Of a stretch of 64,000 bases of DNA, positions 11,532 to 23,675 are shown piece by piece (the stretch's first letter is position 1; every line of letters starts with the position of its first letter). Under the pieces are notes generated by a model. It did no database searches and was not told the origin of the DNA. It was given only the letters and a program-made list of their open reading frames with translations. Origin of the DNA: Prorocentrum cordatum (lineage: Eukaryota > Sar > Dinophyceae > Prorocentrales > Prorocentraceae); NCBI GenBank assembly GCA_963575745.1, contig CAUYUJ010012191.1:247001-311000 (forward strand). The letters are read 5' to 3'. A program made the translations under genes and the position numbers.

Positions 11532-12074
11532 TCAAATCTTCCCCGTCGCCCCGATCGCGACGCCGTCGGCGGCGTTGAATAATCGAGCCGGTCTAAATTT
11601 AGCGACGACCTGGTCCATCGGGTCAAGAAGGAGACGCTGTTGCAAAGCGGCGGCGAACGCGCGGCCTGCGGGGGTCGCCTGCGGGCAAGAGACAAGCTCG
11701 GAGCATGCGCGGCCAACGTGCAAGGCCCCCTGGCCCCCGCGCCAGCAGAGGAGGCAACGCAGGCGATAGAGCGGGAAGTCGAGCTTAATAGCCGCCAGGG
11801 CCACGGAGAAATGGGCGACCATCTCGTAGCACTTGGTCACATCGACCAGCGCATAGGCCACAGAGTGACCAGAAATAAAGGCGCGCTCCATCCCTGCAGC
11901 CTGGCCCCAAACCGCTCTCTCACCCAGCCGACCCTTGCTTCCGCAATGCTGGAACCTGTCGTGGGCCCGCTCCCGTCTGTCAGCTTGCGCCCTGTAAAGC
12001 TCGCCGTGGCGCCGCGCATTCCCAGGCGAAGCTCCAATAGGTCGGACGCCGCCCTCATCGTCCTCGGGAATCAT
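11532..12074 (-). pseudogene. LINE reverse transcriptase core, active site lost
   Basis: RT motif A is visible as ALVDVTKCYEMVAH. It is followed by a helix, then the motif-B region CPQATPAGRAFA, and then the palm strand where Y-x-D-D is expected. There the sequence reads RLFNAADGVAIG, so one catalytic aspartate is replaced by alanine. The spacing of A, B and C is normal for a LINE RT. Loss of the D-D pair, together with the frame breaks on both sides, indicates a dead copy. Confidence 0.7.
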
Positions 12075-12120
12075 GGCAATGATGATGGTTGCTAAGACCT
12101 CGGGAAGCCCTCCGAGGGAA

Positions 12121-12704
12121 TCAATCCAGAACCAAAGGGCTGACGTGCTCCAGAGCCGCGTCGCTGAGGATCCCGAAGTCCCCGGGGCGGGTCCTGTCCG
12201 CGCCTATCGCCGTCCTGACCTTGAACCTGCTACGGCGCTTTCGGATCTGATCAGGTGTGGCCAACTCCATGTGATCCTCTGCGGACACGGAGATCTTGCT
12301 GGTGAGGGTGCCCGCGGGATCTTGGGGGTCCTTGGAACTGCGCATTGGGTGCAAGGTGTCAGTCCACTCGTCCGCGAGGTCGCCGACGCGCCCCATGGGC
12401 GCGTGGGGGGCCCTCCATTGGGGTTCGGAGAAGCCCGGTCCAAGGAAACTTTTGTGTACTTCCGGGCCAATCCGGCCCCTTTCTGACTCGTTTTAACCCA
12501 AGATCGCCGGGCCTTGCCTCGACCCGACTGGGGCTGCCCCTCAAGGTGCTCTGCGTTGCGCTTGGCCACGGCAAAAGGTTCCACAGGGCCGATGAAATCG
12601 AGGCTCGCCAAGTCGCCCACTGGCGTGGCCGCGGCCTGCCCAACGGGGTCAGCGCGAAGCGCAGCTGGCCCATGGCGGGCGCGAAGAACAAATATATCTG
12701 GCAT
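12121..12704 (-). pseudogene. LINE region between endonuclease and reverse transcriptase
   Basis: The lower part (frame 12121-12396) reads RFKVRTAIGADRTRPGDFG followed by a helix, as expected just upstream of the RT fingers in LINE polyproteins. The upper part (frame 12204-12704) has VGDLASLDFIGPVEPFAVAK, but then runs out of frame. No enzyme motif is present. Confidence 0.5.
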
Positions 12705-12930
12705 CGGGTCGGTTCAAGGGGCACCTGCTCCCTGACGAGATAGCTCAGTTCCTGGATGTGAACGGGCAACCCCCTCCAATAGCTGCCTATGCCAGAGGAG
12801 ACCGGATAAGCCCCGCCCGTGACAGGGGCAACTGGGTGGGTCCTGGGTGGCCCGGCCTCGATACTTTGATGCCTCGCTCTTGTCTACGTCGTTAATGTCT
12901 ATCATTTTATCAGCGAAAATCTTGCAACGC

Positions 12931-14088
12931 CTAGCGTAGCGCCTGCCCGGGGCAGCCTGGTCGCCGCGCGCCTTGCGCTAAGCAAGACAAGCATGCCAAT
13001 CTGGCAGGCGTCGGCCGGGGCCTGATGGCACTTCGCGAGGGAACGCCTCGGGGCCAACCAGGATCCTTGCCTCGAGCTCTCTGGGGGCACCTGGGAGGTC
13101 CACGGTGGCAGGCCAAGGCGGGGAAGTCGCGCCTTTCTCGTTGAGAGATGGCGTCGGGCGAGGGGCCAAGAGATTTCGACGCGACGACATTGTCGATGGT
13201 GGTCCAGGAAGTCTTAGATGCACGGCGCGTGGGCTCAGCCTCGCGGATGACGGCGCCTCCTATCTTGTCCACCCGGCCCGCGCCCGCTAACGACTTCGGC
13301 GACGCATTGCAATCTCCGCCCATCGCGCAGGGCGGGTGCCAGCCGAGAAAAGCCTCTCCGAGCTTGTTGAGGATCTCGAAACTGTCGAAGCGCAAAGGAA
13401 TCGTCGCAATCGAAGTAGAGGGATAACACCGATATACCACCTGGGACAAACATATCTAGCCATGCTCCACAGATGCGGTGCTGCTAAGGAAATGGGCGGA
13501 CGAGCGGCATGCCCCACAACTCAGCCCGCCCTTGTCCGTGGTCCTGCTAGGGTGAATAAGCGCGTTCCAACCTAACTGGCGAAGCTGGCGACTACCCTCG
13601 CGATGGTCATCACCAATCGCAAAGTCCTGCAGCGCGACAACCTGGCCGATGGTCTCCGACTCCAAGTAAGTCTGGAGCGATTTCCAGGAAGAGGAATTGC
13701 AAGTGTCGGTGGGCACGCGACGTCTCGTAGGCTTAGGCGAGCGAACGAAGCCTCCATCGTTGACAGAATTGCGATGGGCCTCCCGAGGACCATCAGCACC
13801 CCCGGCTGGAACGTCGCGGAGGTTGGGAGCAGACGGGGGCAACGTGCTTGGATCCTGCGTCGCTCCATCCTGCGACGTCTCAATCTTGAAACAGGCTTCC
13901 GATGTAGAAAGCGACGTCCTTGCCAACGTGTCTGCCGAATCCGCGCGCGGCAGATGGTGGGGCGAGGGGGCGCAGAGCCCATCGCAATAGATCGCGAAGC
14001 CCCTGTCGAGAAGGTAATCTACCCACTCGTGGCAGAAGCATCGGGAGGCAAGCCGTTCCCCGAACATGCCGCGCTCTCTGCCAGCCAT
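12931..14088 (-). pseudogene. LINE endonuclease domain (exonuclease-endonuclease-phosphatase type)
   Basis: The domain is split between two frames that meet near 13450. The N-terminal part carries VVALQDF, in the place of the usual catalytic Q-E motif, then LGWNA and KGGLSCG. The C-terminal part carries GDCNASP, matching the G-D-x-N metal-site motif of APE-like LINE endonucleases, and SWTTIDNVVAS, matching the conserved S-x-I-D-x-V-V-A-S stretch. In the intact family it nicks target DNA to prime reverse transcription. The frameshift and the degraded Q-E motif argue that it is inactive. Confidence 0.7.
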
Positions 14089-14289
14089 CCTCTCTCCGAT
14101 TAACGCACTAGGGGCCCCGCTTGGCGGCCCCGGCGCCTCGGGGACACTGGCCTGCCATGGGTTTCGTCCTGGGGGGGTCTAGCGGCCAAGAAGAAGCAGC
14201 CCCAATCGCGTCCAGCATGTCATGGTCCAGGATGTGGCTTCCCTGCTAAAGAAGCCCTGCTACCGCGCCTGCACGTGCCACGCTGGCTG

Positions 14290-15593
14290 CCTGCTGAGGC
14301 CCTCCTGATCGATTTCAACTGGGGCGTCCATGGCGCCAGAACTCGCCATCGCTGCAGCCGCTGCCACCGAACGCTGGGTCGGAGCCTGAGGCGCTGGCGG
14401 CTCATCCTGCACGGTCCTCAGCGGCCGCCGCCTTGGGCCCCGCCGATGCACCAGCTTCCTCCTGCTCGGCTCCTTCGTCGTCGGCACGACGCCGCTTCGC
14501 AGCCGCGCGCTGGTGGAAGGCCCGCTGCTCCGCCACCAGCTCCCGCGCGCGCGTGCGCACGGAGCCGAAGGGGTCGGCGACCGCCTTCTTGATGGTCTGC
14601 TCAAACTCCTGCTTCCTCTTGGCGACCTCCTCCTTCTCAGCTGCCGGGATCTCGATCCCCTCAGCCTCCAGGCCGAAGGGGCCGTCATCCCCGAAGGGGC
14701 CGAAGGGCCGAAGATCTCGAAGTTCTCGCCGTCCAGCAGCTTCTCGAGGCTGAGCTCATGACGGGGCCCATGCACAGGCTCCAGCCGTACCTTCGCAGGC
14801 ACCTCAGACGCCAGCAGGGTGACCGCGTCGTGGCACCGAGCCTGGCAGGCTTGGAGATCGCCCATCGACTGGCCGCCTGCTCCGGAGCCTGTGCCAGCTG
14901 GCTCTGGAGGGCCTCCGCCGCCTTGACGCGCCTCTCCAAGTGCTGCTTGGCCTCGCGCGCGGCGTGCTGTGCCGCCCCGACAGTTGGCTGCCGAGGGCCT
15001 ACCTCCTGCAACTTTGTGGTGTAGCTCTCGTACACCTTCGCCTGCTCGGTGTCCCCGGGGCTCTCGAACGTGTGCTGCAAGCCCTGCAGCTTGGGGGCGT
15101 CGTCGACATTACTTCGTCCACCCCCCCTCGCTTGCCGCAGCCATGAGGCCAGTCTGGAGCCAGCCCGAGGCCTGAAGTTGGAACCCCGCAGGTAGTACCT
15201 GTTGCAGCACTGGCGGCGGCGCGCCTGACCCCGTGGGCCAACCTGCTTGAACCCGTCACCTCCGAGCCCTTTGCTCTTGCCAACTCCTCCCTTTTTGCCC
15301 TTGCCCTTGCGTCCCTTGGCGGCCTCGCTATAGGAGGGGAGGGACTCGAGCCCAGGGGAAAACGCCCCGACTCCACCAGCTGGGGGCGGGGCGGATGGCT
15401 GCACGTACGCGAGGGGTTGGAGGCAATGCTTGCAAAACCAGTAGTGGGCCATGCTTTTCTTGCGTCCGCGGTGCGAGCATGGAGCCCACAGCTCAATGCC
15501 CCCACTCGTCGTGTGGTTTCCCACCCAGCTCCACTGCCGAGGGTCACCCTTTTCATCACGCGTACTAGGCTGACCGCGGCAACAAGAACCCAT
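14290..15593 (-). pseudogene. LINE ORF1-like protein, frameshifted
   Basis: The frame opening at 15593 encodes a cysteine-containing N-terminus (a single Cys, then WFCKHC), a Lys/Gly-rich basic stretch, and then a Gln/Ala-rich helical region. Near 14865 the sense passes to a second frame (motif MGDLQACQARCHDAVTLL). Around 14690 it passes to a third, where a Glu/Lys-rich coiled-coil-like segment follows (GLEAEGIEIPAAEKEEVAK). CxxC-containing ORF1 proteins are typical RNA-binding chaperones of LINEs, so the role is inferred from position and composition. At least two frameshifts make it non-functional as it stands. Confidence 0.65.
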
Positions 15594-15774
15594 CGGAAGG
15601 AACGTGGGAGGTTGCGTGCGAGGGGAATCGTGTATGTCGTGCTCCTGCAGGAAATCACAAAACGAATCTGGTGCCAGGAACTGGCCGCAGGGTCAATGGC
15701 GGGAGCGCGCCTCCCCCACGCCAAAAAGGTATCAGCGTGAGCGAAACGCTACAACTTTGAACAACAATGGGTAG

Positions 15775-15933
15775 GATTGTCCTTGTCTTCGCCTTCGTCC
15801 TCCTCCGCCTCCTCCCTCTCCTCCTTCCTCGCCCCCTCCCTCTCTCCCTCCCTCCCTTACCCGTCCCCCTCCTCCTCCTTCTCCTCCTCTTTTTCCTCCT
15901 CCTCTTCCTCCTCCTCCTCCTCCTCCTCTTCCT
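15775..15933. repeat. CT-rich (CTC)n tract running into the gap
   Basis: CCT/CTC triplets become purer towards the N run, so the assembly gap was probably caused by this microsatellite. Confidence 0.85.
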
Positions 15934-16033
15934 NNNNNNNNNNNNNNNNNNNNNNNNNNNNNNNNNNNNNNNNNNNNNNNNNNNNNNNNNNNNNNNNNNN
16001 NNNNNNNNNNNNNNNNNNNNNNNNNNNNNNNNN
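15934..16033. other. Assembly gap, 100 N
   Basis: Exactly 100 undetermined bases, the usual placeholder for a gap of unknown size. The cassette array starts directly at its right edge with a complete cap, so the array may continue into the gap and the two flanks may not be true neighbours. Confidence 0.98.
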
Positions 16034-16319
16034 AGGAAGCTCTACGAGTCCCCGGCGGTAACAAAGGTTGACGGTTTACCGCCGGCGCCCAGTTCCGGGG
16101 CGCTGGAGAGCTAGTTGGCAAGAAAAATCTCGACGGACATTTTGATGACTTTTGGTCGGTTGAAAATTCGGTTCTCGAAATTCAACCATTCGTTAGAGCT
16201 CTAGTATTTTTTCCCGTGATATTCGATCTTATTCCCGCTCGCCATCTTGATCTCAGCTCGATCGGGTACCTATTACTGCCAAAAAGCACACTGGCGGGAT
16301 CGGCCGTTTCGAGTCATCT

Positions 16320-17850
16320 TGATACGCGTTGTCGGTATTTTGTACTTAACTCGAGCTGTAGGGCAGCTACAGATCTGGTAAGCACAGCTATCGCACTCAG
16401 AATCATCTGGCGCGTTCGCCTGTTGAATCCAGAGATCTGAACTCGGTCTGCTAGCCGAGCTAGGTCCGCAAACCTATTCGTATTATTGGAGTCAACTTGA
16501 TACGTGTTGTCGGTATTTTCTACTTAACTCGAGCTGTAGGGCAGCTACCGTGCTGGTCAGCACATCTATCGCACTCAGAATCATCAGGCGCGTTCGCCTC
16601 TTGAATCCATAGGTCTGAACTCGGTCTGCTAGCCGAGCTAGGTTCGCAAACCTATTCGTATTATTCGAGTCAACTTGATACTCGTGGTGGGTATTTTGTA
16701 CTTAATTCGAGCTGCAGGGCAGCTACAGAGCTGTTAAGCACGTCCATCGCATTCAGAATCATCAGGCGCGTTCGCCTCTTGACTCCAGAGGTCTGAACTC
16801 GGTCTGCTAGCCGAGCTAGCTCCGCAAATCTATTCGTATTACTCGAGTCATCTTGACAAATGCTCTCGGTTTTCTGTACTTAACTCGAGCTGTAGAGCAG
16901 CTACAGAGCCTATAGTCACAGAAATCGATTGGGAACCGGCGCGCTGGAGAGCTAGTTGGCTCGAAAAATCTCGACTGAACTTTTCACAACTTTTGCTCGG
17001 TTGAAAATTTTGTTCTCGAAATTTGACAATTCGTTTGAGCTCTAGTATTTTTTCCCGTGATATTCGATCTTATTCCCGCTCGCCATCTTGATCTCAGCTC
17101 GATCGGGTAAATATTACTATCGAAAAGCACTGTGGCGGGATCGGCCGTTTTGAGTCATCTTGATACGTGCTGACGGTTTTCTGAGCATAACTCGAGCTTT
17201 AGGACAGCTACAGAGGTCGTAAGCACAGCTAATCGATGTAGAATGATTAGGCGCGTTCGGCTGTTCAATCGAGAGGTCGGAACTCGGTCTGTCAGCCGAG
17301 CTAGGTCCGCAAACCTGTTCGTATTATTCGAGTCATCTTGACAGGAACTCTCGGTTTTCTACACTTAACTCGAGCTGTAGGACAGCTACAGAGCTGATAT
17401 TTACAGAAACCGATTCAGAATCCTCAGTTGCGTTTTTCTGTCGAATCCAGAGCTCTGAACTCGGTCTGCTGCCCGATCTAGAATTTGTATTGGTCGAGTC
17501 ATCTTGAGAAGTGCTCTCGGTTTTCTTCACCCAACTCGCGCTGAGGGGGCTACAGTGCTGGTGGTCACAGGAATCGATTTGAAGACATCAGGCGCGTCCG
17601 CCTGTTGAATCCAGAGCTCGGAACTCGGTCTGCTGCCCAAATTAGATTTGCAAAACTATATTGTTCGAGTCATTCTCAGAAGTGCTGTCGGTTTTCTGCA
17701 CCTAACTCGGGCCTGTAGGGGGGCTGCAGGGCTGGTAATGACAGAAGTCGATTCGCAGACATCAGACGCGGCCGCCTGTCGCATTCAGAGGTCAACAAAT
17801 ATTCACTATAAGTCGGAATGTTGGATGCTGTCGGTTTTCTCAACTTAAGT
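16320..17850 (+). repeat. ~177-bp monomer block 1
   Basis: The monomer is recognised by TCGAGTCATCTTGA, then CTTAACTCGAGCTGTAGG, TCGATTCAGAATCATCAGG, CGCGTTCGCCTG and GAACTCGGTCTGCT. Starts are near 16488, 16665 and 16843 (spacing 177-178). Other blocks are 18470-19250, 20420-20920, 21130-21820, 23980-24710, 25570-26215, 26480-27360, 27800-28620, 29085-29940, 30320-30840, 31460-32150, 32790-33665, 35370-36230, 39490-40195 and 41410-41935. Monomers in one block differ more from each other than same-position monomers in different blocks appear to, which is a higher-order repeat structure. Confidence 0.8.
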
Positions 17851-19339
17851 CGAGGTAGGAAGCTCTACGAGTTCCCCGGCGGTAACCAAGGTTGACGGTT
17901 TACCGCCGGCGCCCAGTTGGCCGACCCGGCCGAGGCGGTCAATGTGACAACTTTTGGGTGGTTTTACGAATATTTGAAAGATATTTGACAATTCATTTTG
18001 CGAAAGCAGATTTTTCGCACCTGTAGTGGGTTCAGACGCATCTGCCAGTAAAATTTTCAGGTCTATAGGTGCAGTATTTCTATCAAAACACTTGGAGGAA
18101 CCGACATTCGATAAAAACAGAAAAACGTGATTTTTCGATTTTTCGTTTCTCACTCCAGAAGCTTACCCCCTGTGTTCTGAGGAGTGCGGTGTGAGATAAG
18201 AGCTCTACGAGGGTCCCGGCGGTAACCTGGTTGACGGTTTACCGCCGGTTCCCATTCCGGGGAGCTGGAGAGCTAGTTGGCAAGAAAAATCTCGACGGAC
18301 CTTTTGCTGACTTTTGGTCGGTTGAAAATTTTGTTCTCGAAATTTCAACAATTCGTTTGAGCTCTAGTATTTTTTCCCATGATATTCGATCTTATTCCCG
18401 CTCGCCATCTTGATCTCAGCTCGATCGGGTAACTTTGAAGGCCAAAAAGCACACGGGCGGGAACGGCCGTTTCGAGTCATCTTGATACGCGCTGTCGGTT
18501 TTCTCAAGATAACTCGAGCTTCAGGACAACTACAGAGCTGGTCAGCACAGCTAATGCATTCAGAATGATCAGGCGCGTTCGCCTGTTGAATCCAGAGGTC
18601 TGAACTCGGTCTGCTAGCCGAGCTAGGGTCGCAAACCTATTCGTATTATTCGAGTCATTGTAGCAGACGCTCTCGGTTTTTCGTACTTAACTCGATCTTT
18701 AGGGCAGCCACAGAGCTGATAATCACAGAAATCGATTGAGAATTATCAGACGCGTTCGTCTGTTGAATCAAGAGCTCTGAACTCGGCCTGCTCCCCGAAC
18801 TAGGTTTGCGAACCTATTGGTATTGTTCGAGTCATCTTGAGAAGTGCTCTCGGTTTTCTGTACTTAAATCGTGCTGGGGAGGGCTAGAGTGCTGCTGGTG
18901 ACAGGAATCGATTTCGAGACACCAGGCGCGTCCGTTCGTTGAACCGAGAGCTCGGAACTCGGTCTGCTGCTCGAGCGAGATCTGCGAAACTGTTCTATTA
19001 TTCGAGTCATCCTGAGAGGTACTCTCGGTTTTCTGCACTTAACTCAGGCTGTATGGGGGGCTGCAGAGCTGGTAATCACAGGAAGCGATCCGCAGACATC
19101 AGACGCGTCCGCCTGTCGCATTCAGAGGTCTGAACTCGGTTTTATACTCGAGCTCGATTGGAAAACTGTTCGTTTGTTTTGTTAGAGTCATCTTGAGAGA
19201 TCTATAATCGCTTGGGCTGAAAAAACTTGTCGTTCTCTGAAATTCTTTCCCGCATTATATATTGTCAGGAAGCTCTACGAGTCCCCCGGCGGTAAGAAAG
19301 GTTGACGGTTTACCGCCGGCGCCCAGTTGCTCTCCGGGT

Positions 19340-19642
19340 TTTGGACGCTATCAAAATTTCCTGAGAGCTAAAGGGTTTAAGATTAGAAGCCGGACGGTGG
19401 TGGGCCCGCCAGGAGCTCTTCCACGGCGGTCCACAGGCCTCGCAGCGCCTTGGGCGGCCCGGCAGCTGGTCCGGGGGAGGCTCCCGCAAGCTTCGAAGTG
19501 TGCCTGCACGTGTGCAGGAATGCATGGGAGCGTTCCTGGCAGCGCTTCAGCGGCGCCGCAAGGGATCCCGCCAGGGCCCTCCAGGAGGATTTCCGTTACC
19601 GAGGGTGTCTTCGCTCTCGGAGTTTTTTGGAAGCTATCAAGT
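19340..19642 (+). repeat. GC-rich palindrome module (family E), copy 1
   Basis: A ~280-300-bp module beginning GAGAGCTAAAGGGTTT, then GAAGCCGGACGGTGGTGG, and ending CTCTCCGGGTTTTGGACGCT-like. Its centre is a palindrome of CACGCGTGCCTGCA type. Further copies are at 19875-20157, 24782-25078 and 32240-32535, with an inverted truncated copy at 41938-42130. In the inverted copy the palindrome CACGCGTGCCTGCACGCGTG continues perfectly to 32 bp. The GC content contrasts with the AT-richer cassettes around it. Confidence 0.75.
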
Positions 19643-22600
19643 ACTTCGTAGAGCTTTTCGGCATCGATGAGCTAGAGAAATCCCGGCGCGGGGTGGAGCT
19701 AGTTGGAGCAGCCGGCCGAGGCGGACAATGTGACAACTTTTGGGTGGTTTTACGAAAATGACTCGTAGAGCTTCCCTAAGCTAGTTGCTGGGAGCGTAAG
19801 AGTAAGTCCGGCGCGCTGGAGAGCTAGTTGGCAAGAAAAATCTCGAAGGACTTTTGGTCGGGTCACAATTTTCCCGGAGAGCTCGCTGAGAGCTAAAGGG
19901 TGTAAGATAAGAAGCCGGACGGTGGTGGTGCCCGCCAGGAGCTCTTCCACGGCGGTCGAGAATCCTCGCAGCAGTTCGTTTGAACCGGCAACTGGTGCGG
20001 GAGAGCTTCCGGCAAGCTTCCACGCGTGCCTGCACGCGTGCAGGCACGCATGGAAGCGTTTCTGCCAGCGATTCGGCAGCTCAGCTGGGGAGCTTCCCAG
20101 AGCTCTCCAGGAAAGATTTCCCGTCTCTTCGATCTCCGAGTTTGGACGTTACCAATAACTCGTAGAGCTTCCCTGAGAGCGCAGCGGAGAAGCTTAAGAG
20201 TAATTCGAAAACGCTGGCAGGCTAGTTGGCTCGAAAAAAAAGAACTGAACTTTTCACAACTTTTGGTCGGTTGAAAATTTGATTCTCGAAATTCAACAAT
20301 TCGTTAGAGCTCCAGTATTTTTTCCCGTGATATTCGATCTCATTCCCGCTCGCCATCTTGATCTCAGCTCGATCGGGTGAATATTACTATCGAAAAGCAC
20401 TGTGGCGGAATCGGCCGTTTCGAGTCATCTTGATGCACGCTGACGGTTTTTCGAAGATAACTCGAGGTGTAGGACAGCTACAGGGCTGGTAGGACAGCTA
20501 ATCGATTCAGAATCATCAGGCGCGTTCACCTGTCGAATCCAGAGGCCGGAACTCGGTCTGTTAGCCGAGCTAGGTGCGAAAAGCTGTCGAGTCATCAGAA
20601 GTGCTATCGGTTTTCTTCACTCAACTCGCGCTGAGGGGGGCTACAGTGCTTGTTGTCACAGGAATCGATTCAAAGAGATCAGGCGTGTCCGCCTGTCGAA
20701 TCCAGAGCTCCGAACTCGGTCTGCTGCCCGAACTAGGTTCGCATAATTATTGTATTGTTCGAGTCATCCTAAGAGGTGCTGTCGGTTTTCCGCACTAAAC
20801 TCGGGCTGTAGGGGTGGTAATGAGGAGTCGATTCGCAGACATCAGACGCGTCCGCCTGTCGCATTCAGAGGTCAAGAAATATTGACTATGAGTCGGAATG
20901 TTGGTAGGTGCTGTCTCAACTGAAGTCGAGCTAGGAAGCTCTACGAGTCCCCGGGCGGTAACCAAGGTTGACGGTTTACCGCCGGCGCCCAGTTGTTCTC
21001 GAAAATGAACAATTCGTTTGATCTCTAGTATTTTTTCCCGTGATATTCGATCTTATTCCCGCTCGCCATCTCGATCTCAGCTCGATTGGGTGAATATTAC
21101 TATCGAAAAGCACTCTGGCGGAATCGGCCGTTTTGAGTCATCTTGATACACGCTGACGGTTTTCTCAAGATAACTCGAGCTTCAGGACAGCTACAGAGCT
21201 GGTAAGCACAGCTAGTCGATGTAGAATGATTAGGCGCGTTTGCTTGTTCAAGCCAGAGGTCTGAAGTCGGTCTGTTAGCAGAACTAGATTTGCAAACCTA
21301 TTCGTATTAGTCGAGGAGAAACTCTTGGTTTTATGTACTTAACTCGAGCTGTAGGACAGCTACAGTGCTGATATTTACAGAACCCGATCCAGAATCATCA
21401 GTTGCGTTTGTCTGTCGAATGCAGAGCTCTGAACTCAGTCTGCTGCCCGATCTGGAAAACGAGACTATTCGTATTGGTCGAGTCACCTTGAGAAGTGCTC
21501 TCGATGTTCTTCACTCAACTCGCGCTGAGGGGGCCACAGTGCTGGTCGTCACATGAATCGATTGCAAGACATCAGGTGCGTTCGCCTGTCGAATCTAGAG
21601 CTCGGAACTCGGTCTGCTGCCCGAATTAGCTCTGTATTGTTCGAGTCACTGAGAGGTGCGGTCGGTTTTCTGCACTTAACTCGGGCTGTAGGGGGGCTGC
21701 AGGGCTGGTAATGACAGGAGTCGATTCGCAGACATCAGACGCGTTCGTCTGTCGCATTGAGAAGTGAAACATATTCACTATGAGTCGGAATGTTGGTAGG
21801 TGCTGTCGGTTTTCTCAACTTAAGTCGAGCTAGGAAGCTCTACGAGTTTCCCGGCGGTAACCAAGGTTGACGGTTTACCGCCGACGCCCAGTTTGAAAGA
21901 TATTTGACCATTAATTTGAAAAAGCAGTTTTTTACGCCGAGCATTGGCATATGAACTCCTCTCTGACAGCAGCTCAGCTCTCTCGATGCATTTTTGCATG
22001 AGTTGACTTCCGGGAACTGAGTGAATATGAACATCGAAAAAATCGAATTTGAAGATTTCCGAAAAATCTCCATTTTTTGATTGTGTGTCGATTCTCTGCA
22101 CTCTTACTAGTGAGAGGAGCTCTACGAGGTTCCCGGCGGTAACCAGGTTGACGGTTCACCGCCGGCGCCAGTGGAAGCTAAGTTTGAAAGATATTTGACT
22201 ATTTATTTCGAGAAAGCAGATCTTTGCGCGTCGCATTGGCATATAAACTCCTCTCTGATAGCAGCTCAGCTCTCTTGATGCATTTTTGCATGAGTTGACT
22301 TCCAGGAACGGAGCGAATATAAATATCGAAAAAATCGAATTTGAAGATTTCCGAAAAATCTCTTTCTTTCACTCTGTGTCGATTCTCTGCACTCTTACCA
22401 GTGAGAGCAGCTCTACGAGGTTCCCGGCGGTGACCAGGTTGACGGTTCACCGCCGGCGGCACTACCTCGTAGAGCTCTTCGGCATCGATGAGCTAGAGGA
22501 ATTCCGGCGCGGGGTGTAGCTAGTTGGCCAACCCGGCCTGGGCGGACAATGTGATGACCTGGGGTCGGTTTGTCGAAGATGGCGAGAGATTTTGAGATTC

Positions 22601-23598
22601 TTTTTGGAAATTTGAATCTGTATTCTATGCAGTGAATCATGACGCTTTCGATGGTGCAATTCTCAGGGCCCTAGCTTCATTATTTCGATTGAAAGACTAG
22701 GGGGAACACCAAAATAAATCTTTATGTATGCAGAAGCTTTTTCTACTGTTATCTCGGAACTGACCTGGTCTATGCAGAGCTCTACGAGGGTTCCGGCGGT
22801 AACCTGGTTGACGGTTTACCGCCGGTTCCCAGTACCTCGTAGAGCTCTTCGGCATCGATGAGCTAGAGGGATTCCGGCGCGGAGTGCGGCTAGTTGGCCA
22901 ACCCAGTCCGGGCGGACAATGTGATGACCTGGGGTCGTTTTTTGGAAGACATCGAGGGATTTTTACATTCGTTTTGCAAATTCGAATTTCATTCTATGCA
23001 GTAAATCGCGGCGCTTTCGACGGTGCAATTCTTAGGGCTCTAGCTAGATTATATCGATCAAAATACTGCGGGGAACCAGTATTGTGTACGACCGAAAACA
23101 AGATTTCTTTATTTTTGAAGCTGGTATCGAGAAGCGTTTTTCTGCTGTTATCTCGGACATCACTTGTCTATTCAGAGCTCTACGAGGTCGCGGCTTCTAA
23201 GCAGTGCCGTGCGAGAAAAGAGCTCTGCGAGGCTCGCGGCGCGGCGGTAACCTGGTTGACGGTTCACCGCCGGCTCCCAGTCGATGAGCTAGAGGAATTC
23301 CGGCGCGGGGTGGAGCTAGTTGGCCGACCTGGCCAGATAGGACAAAGTGATAACGTTTGGGTGCTTCTGCAAAAAAATGAAGGATATTTGACAATTCATT
23401 TTGAGAAAGCAGATATTTCGCACCTGTAGTGGTTATGGCGAGTCTGCCAGTAAAATATTCAGGTCTATAGCTGCAGTAGTACTATCAAAACACTTGGGGG
23501 AACCGTCTTTGGATAAAAACAGAAAACATGTTTTTTCGAGTTTTTTGTTTCTCGCTCCAGAAGATTTCTCCATGTGTTCCGACGATCGCCGTGCAAGG

Positions 23599-23675
23599 AA
23601 GGAGCTCTACGAGGTTCCCAGCGGTAACCAGGTTGACGGTTTACCGCCGGTCCCAGTACCTCGTAGAGCTCTTCG
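23599..23675 (+). repeat. Cap directly joined to the next 5' end: nested hairpin
   Basis: Here the cap is followed at once by ACCTCGTAGAGCTCTT, so the outer inverted repeats enclose the inner hairpin and ~75 bp can fold into one nested stem. The same abutting junction occurs at 22408-22480 and 22776-22850. Confidence 0.7.

Larger units (their letters stand above)
10017..15600 (-). mobile_element. Decayed non-LTR retrotransposon (LINE), nearly full length
   Basis: Read on the minus strand, the block holds in order a zinc-binding ORF1-like protein (15.6-14.3 kb), an APE-like endonuclease (14.1-12.9 kb), a reverse transcriptase (12.4-11.5 kb), a connection region and an RNase H domain (10.5-10.0 kb). 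Each piece is recognisable but lies in a different reading frame, with stops between them. The order matches LINE elements with a C-terminal RNase H. No poly-A tail or target-site duplication was identified. The CT-rich tract at 15.8 kb is close to the 5' side. Confidence 0.8.
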
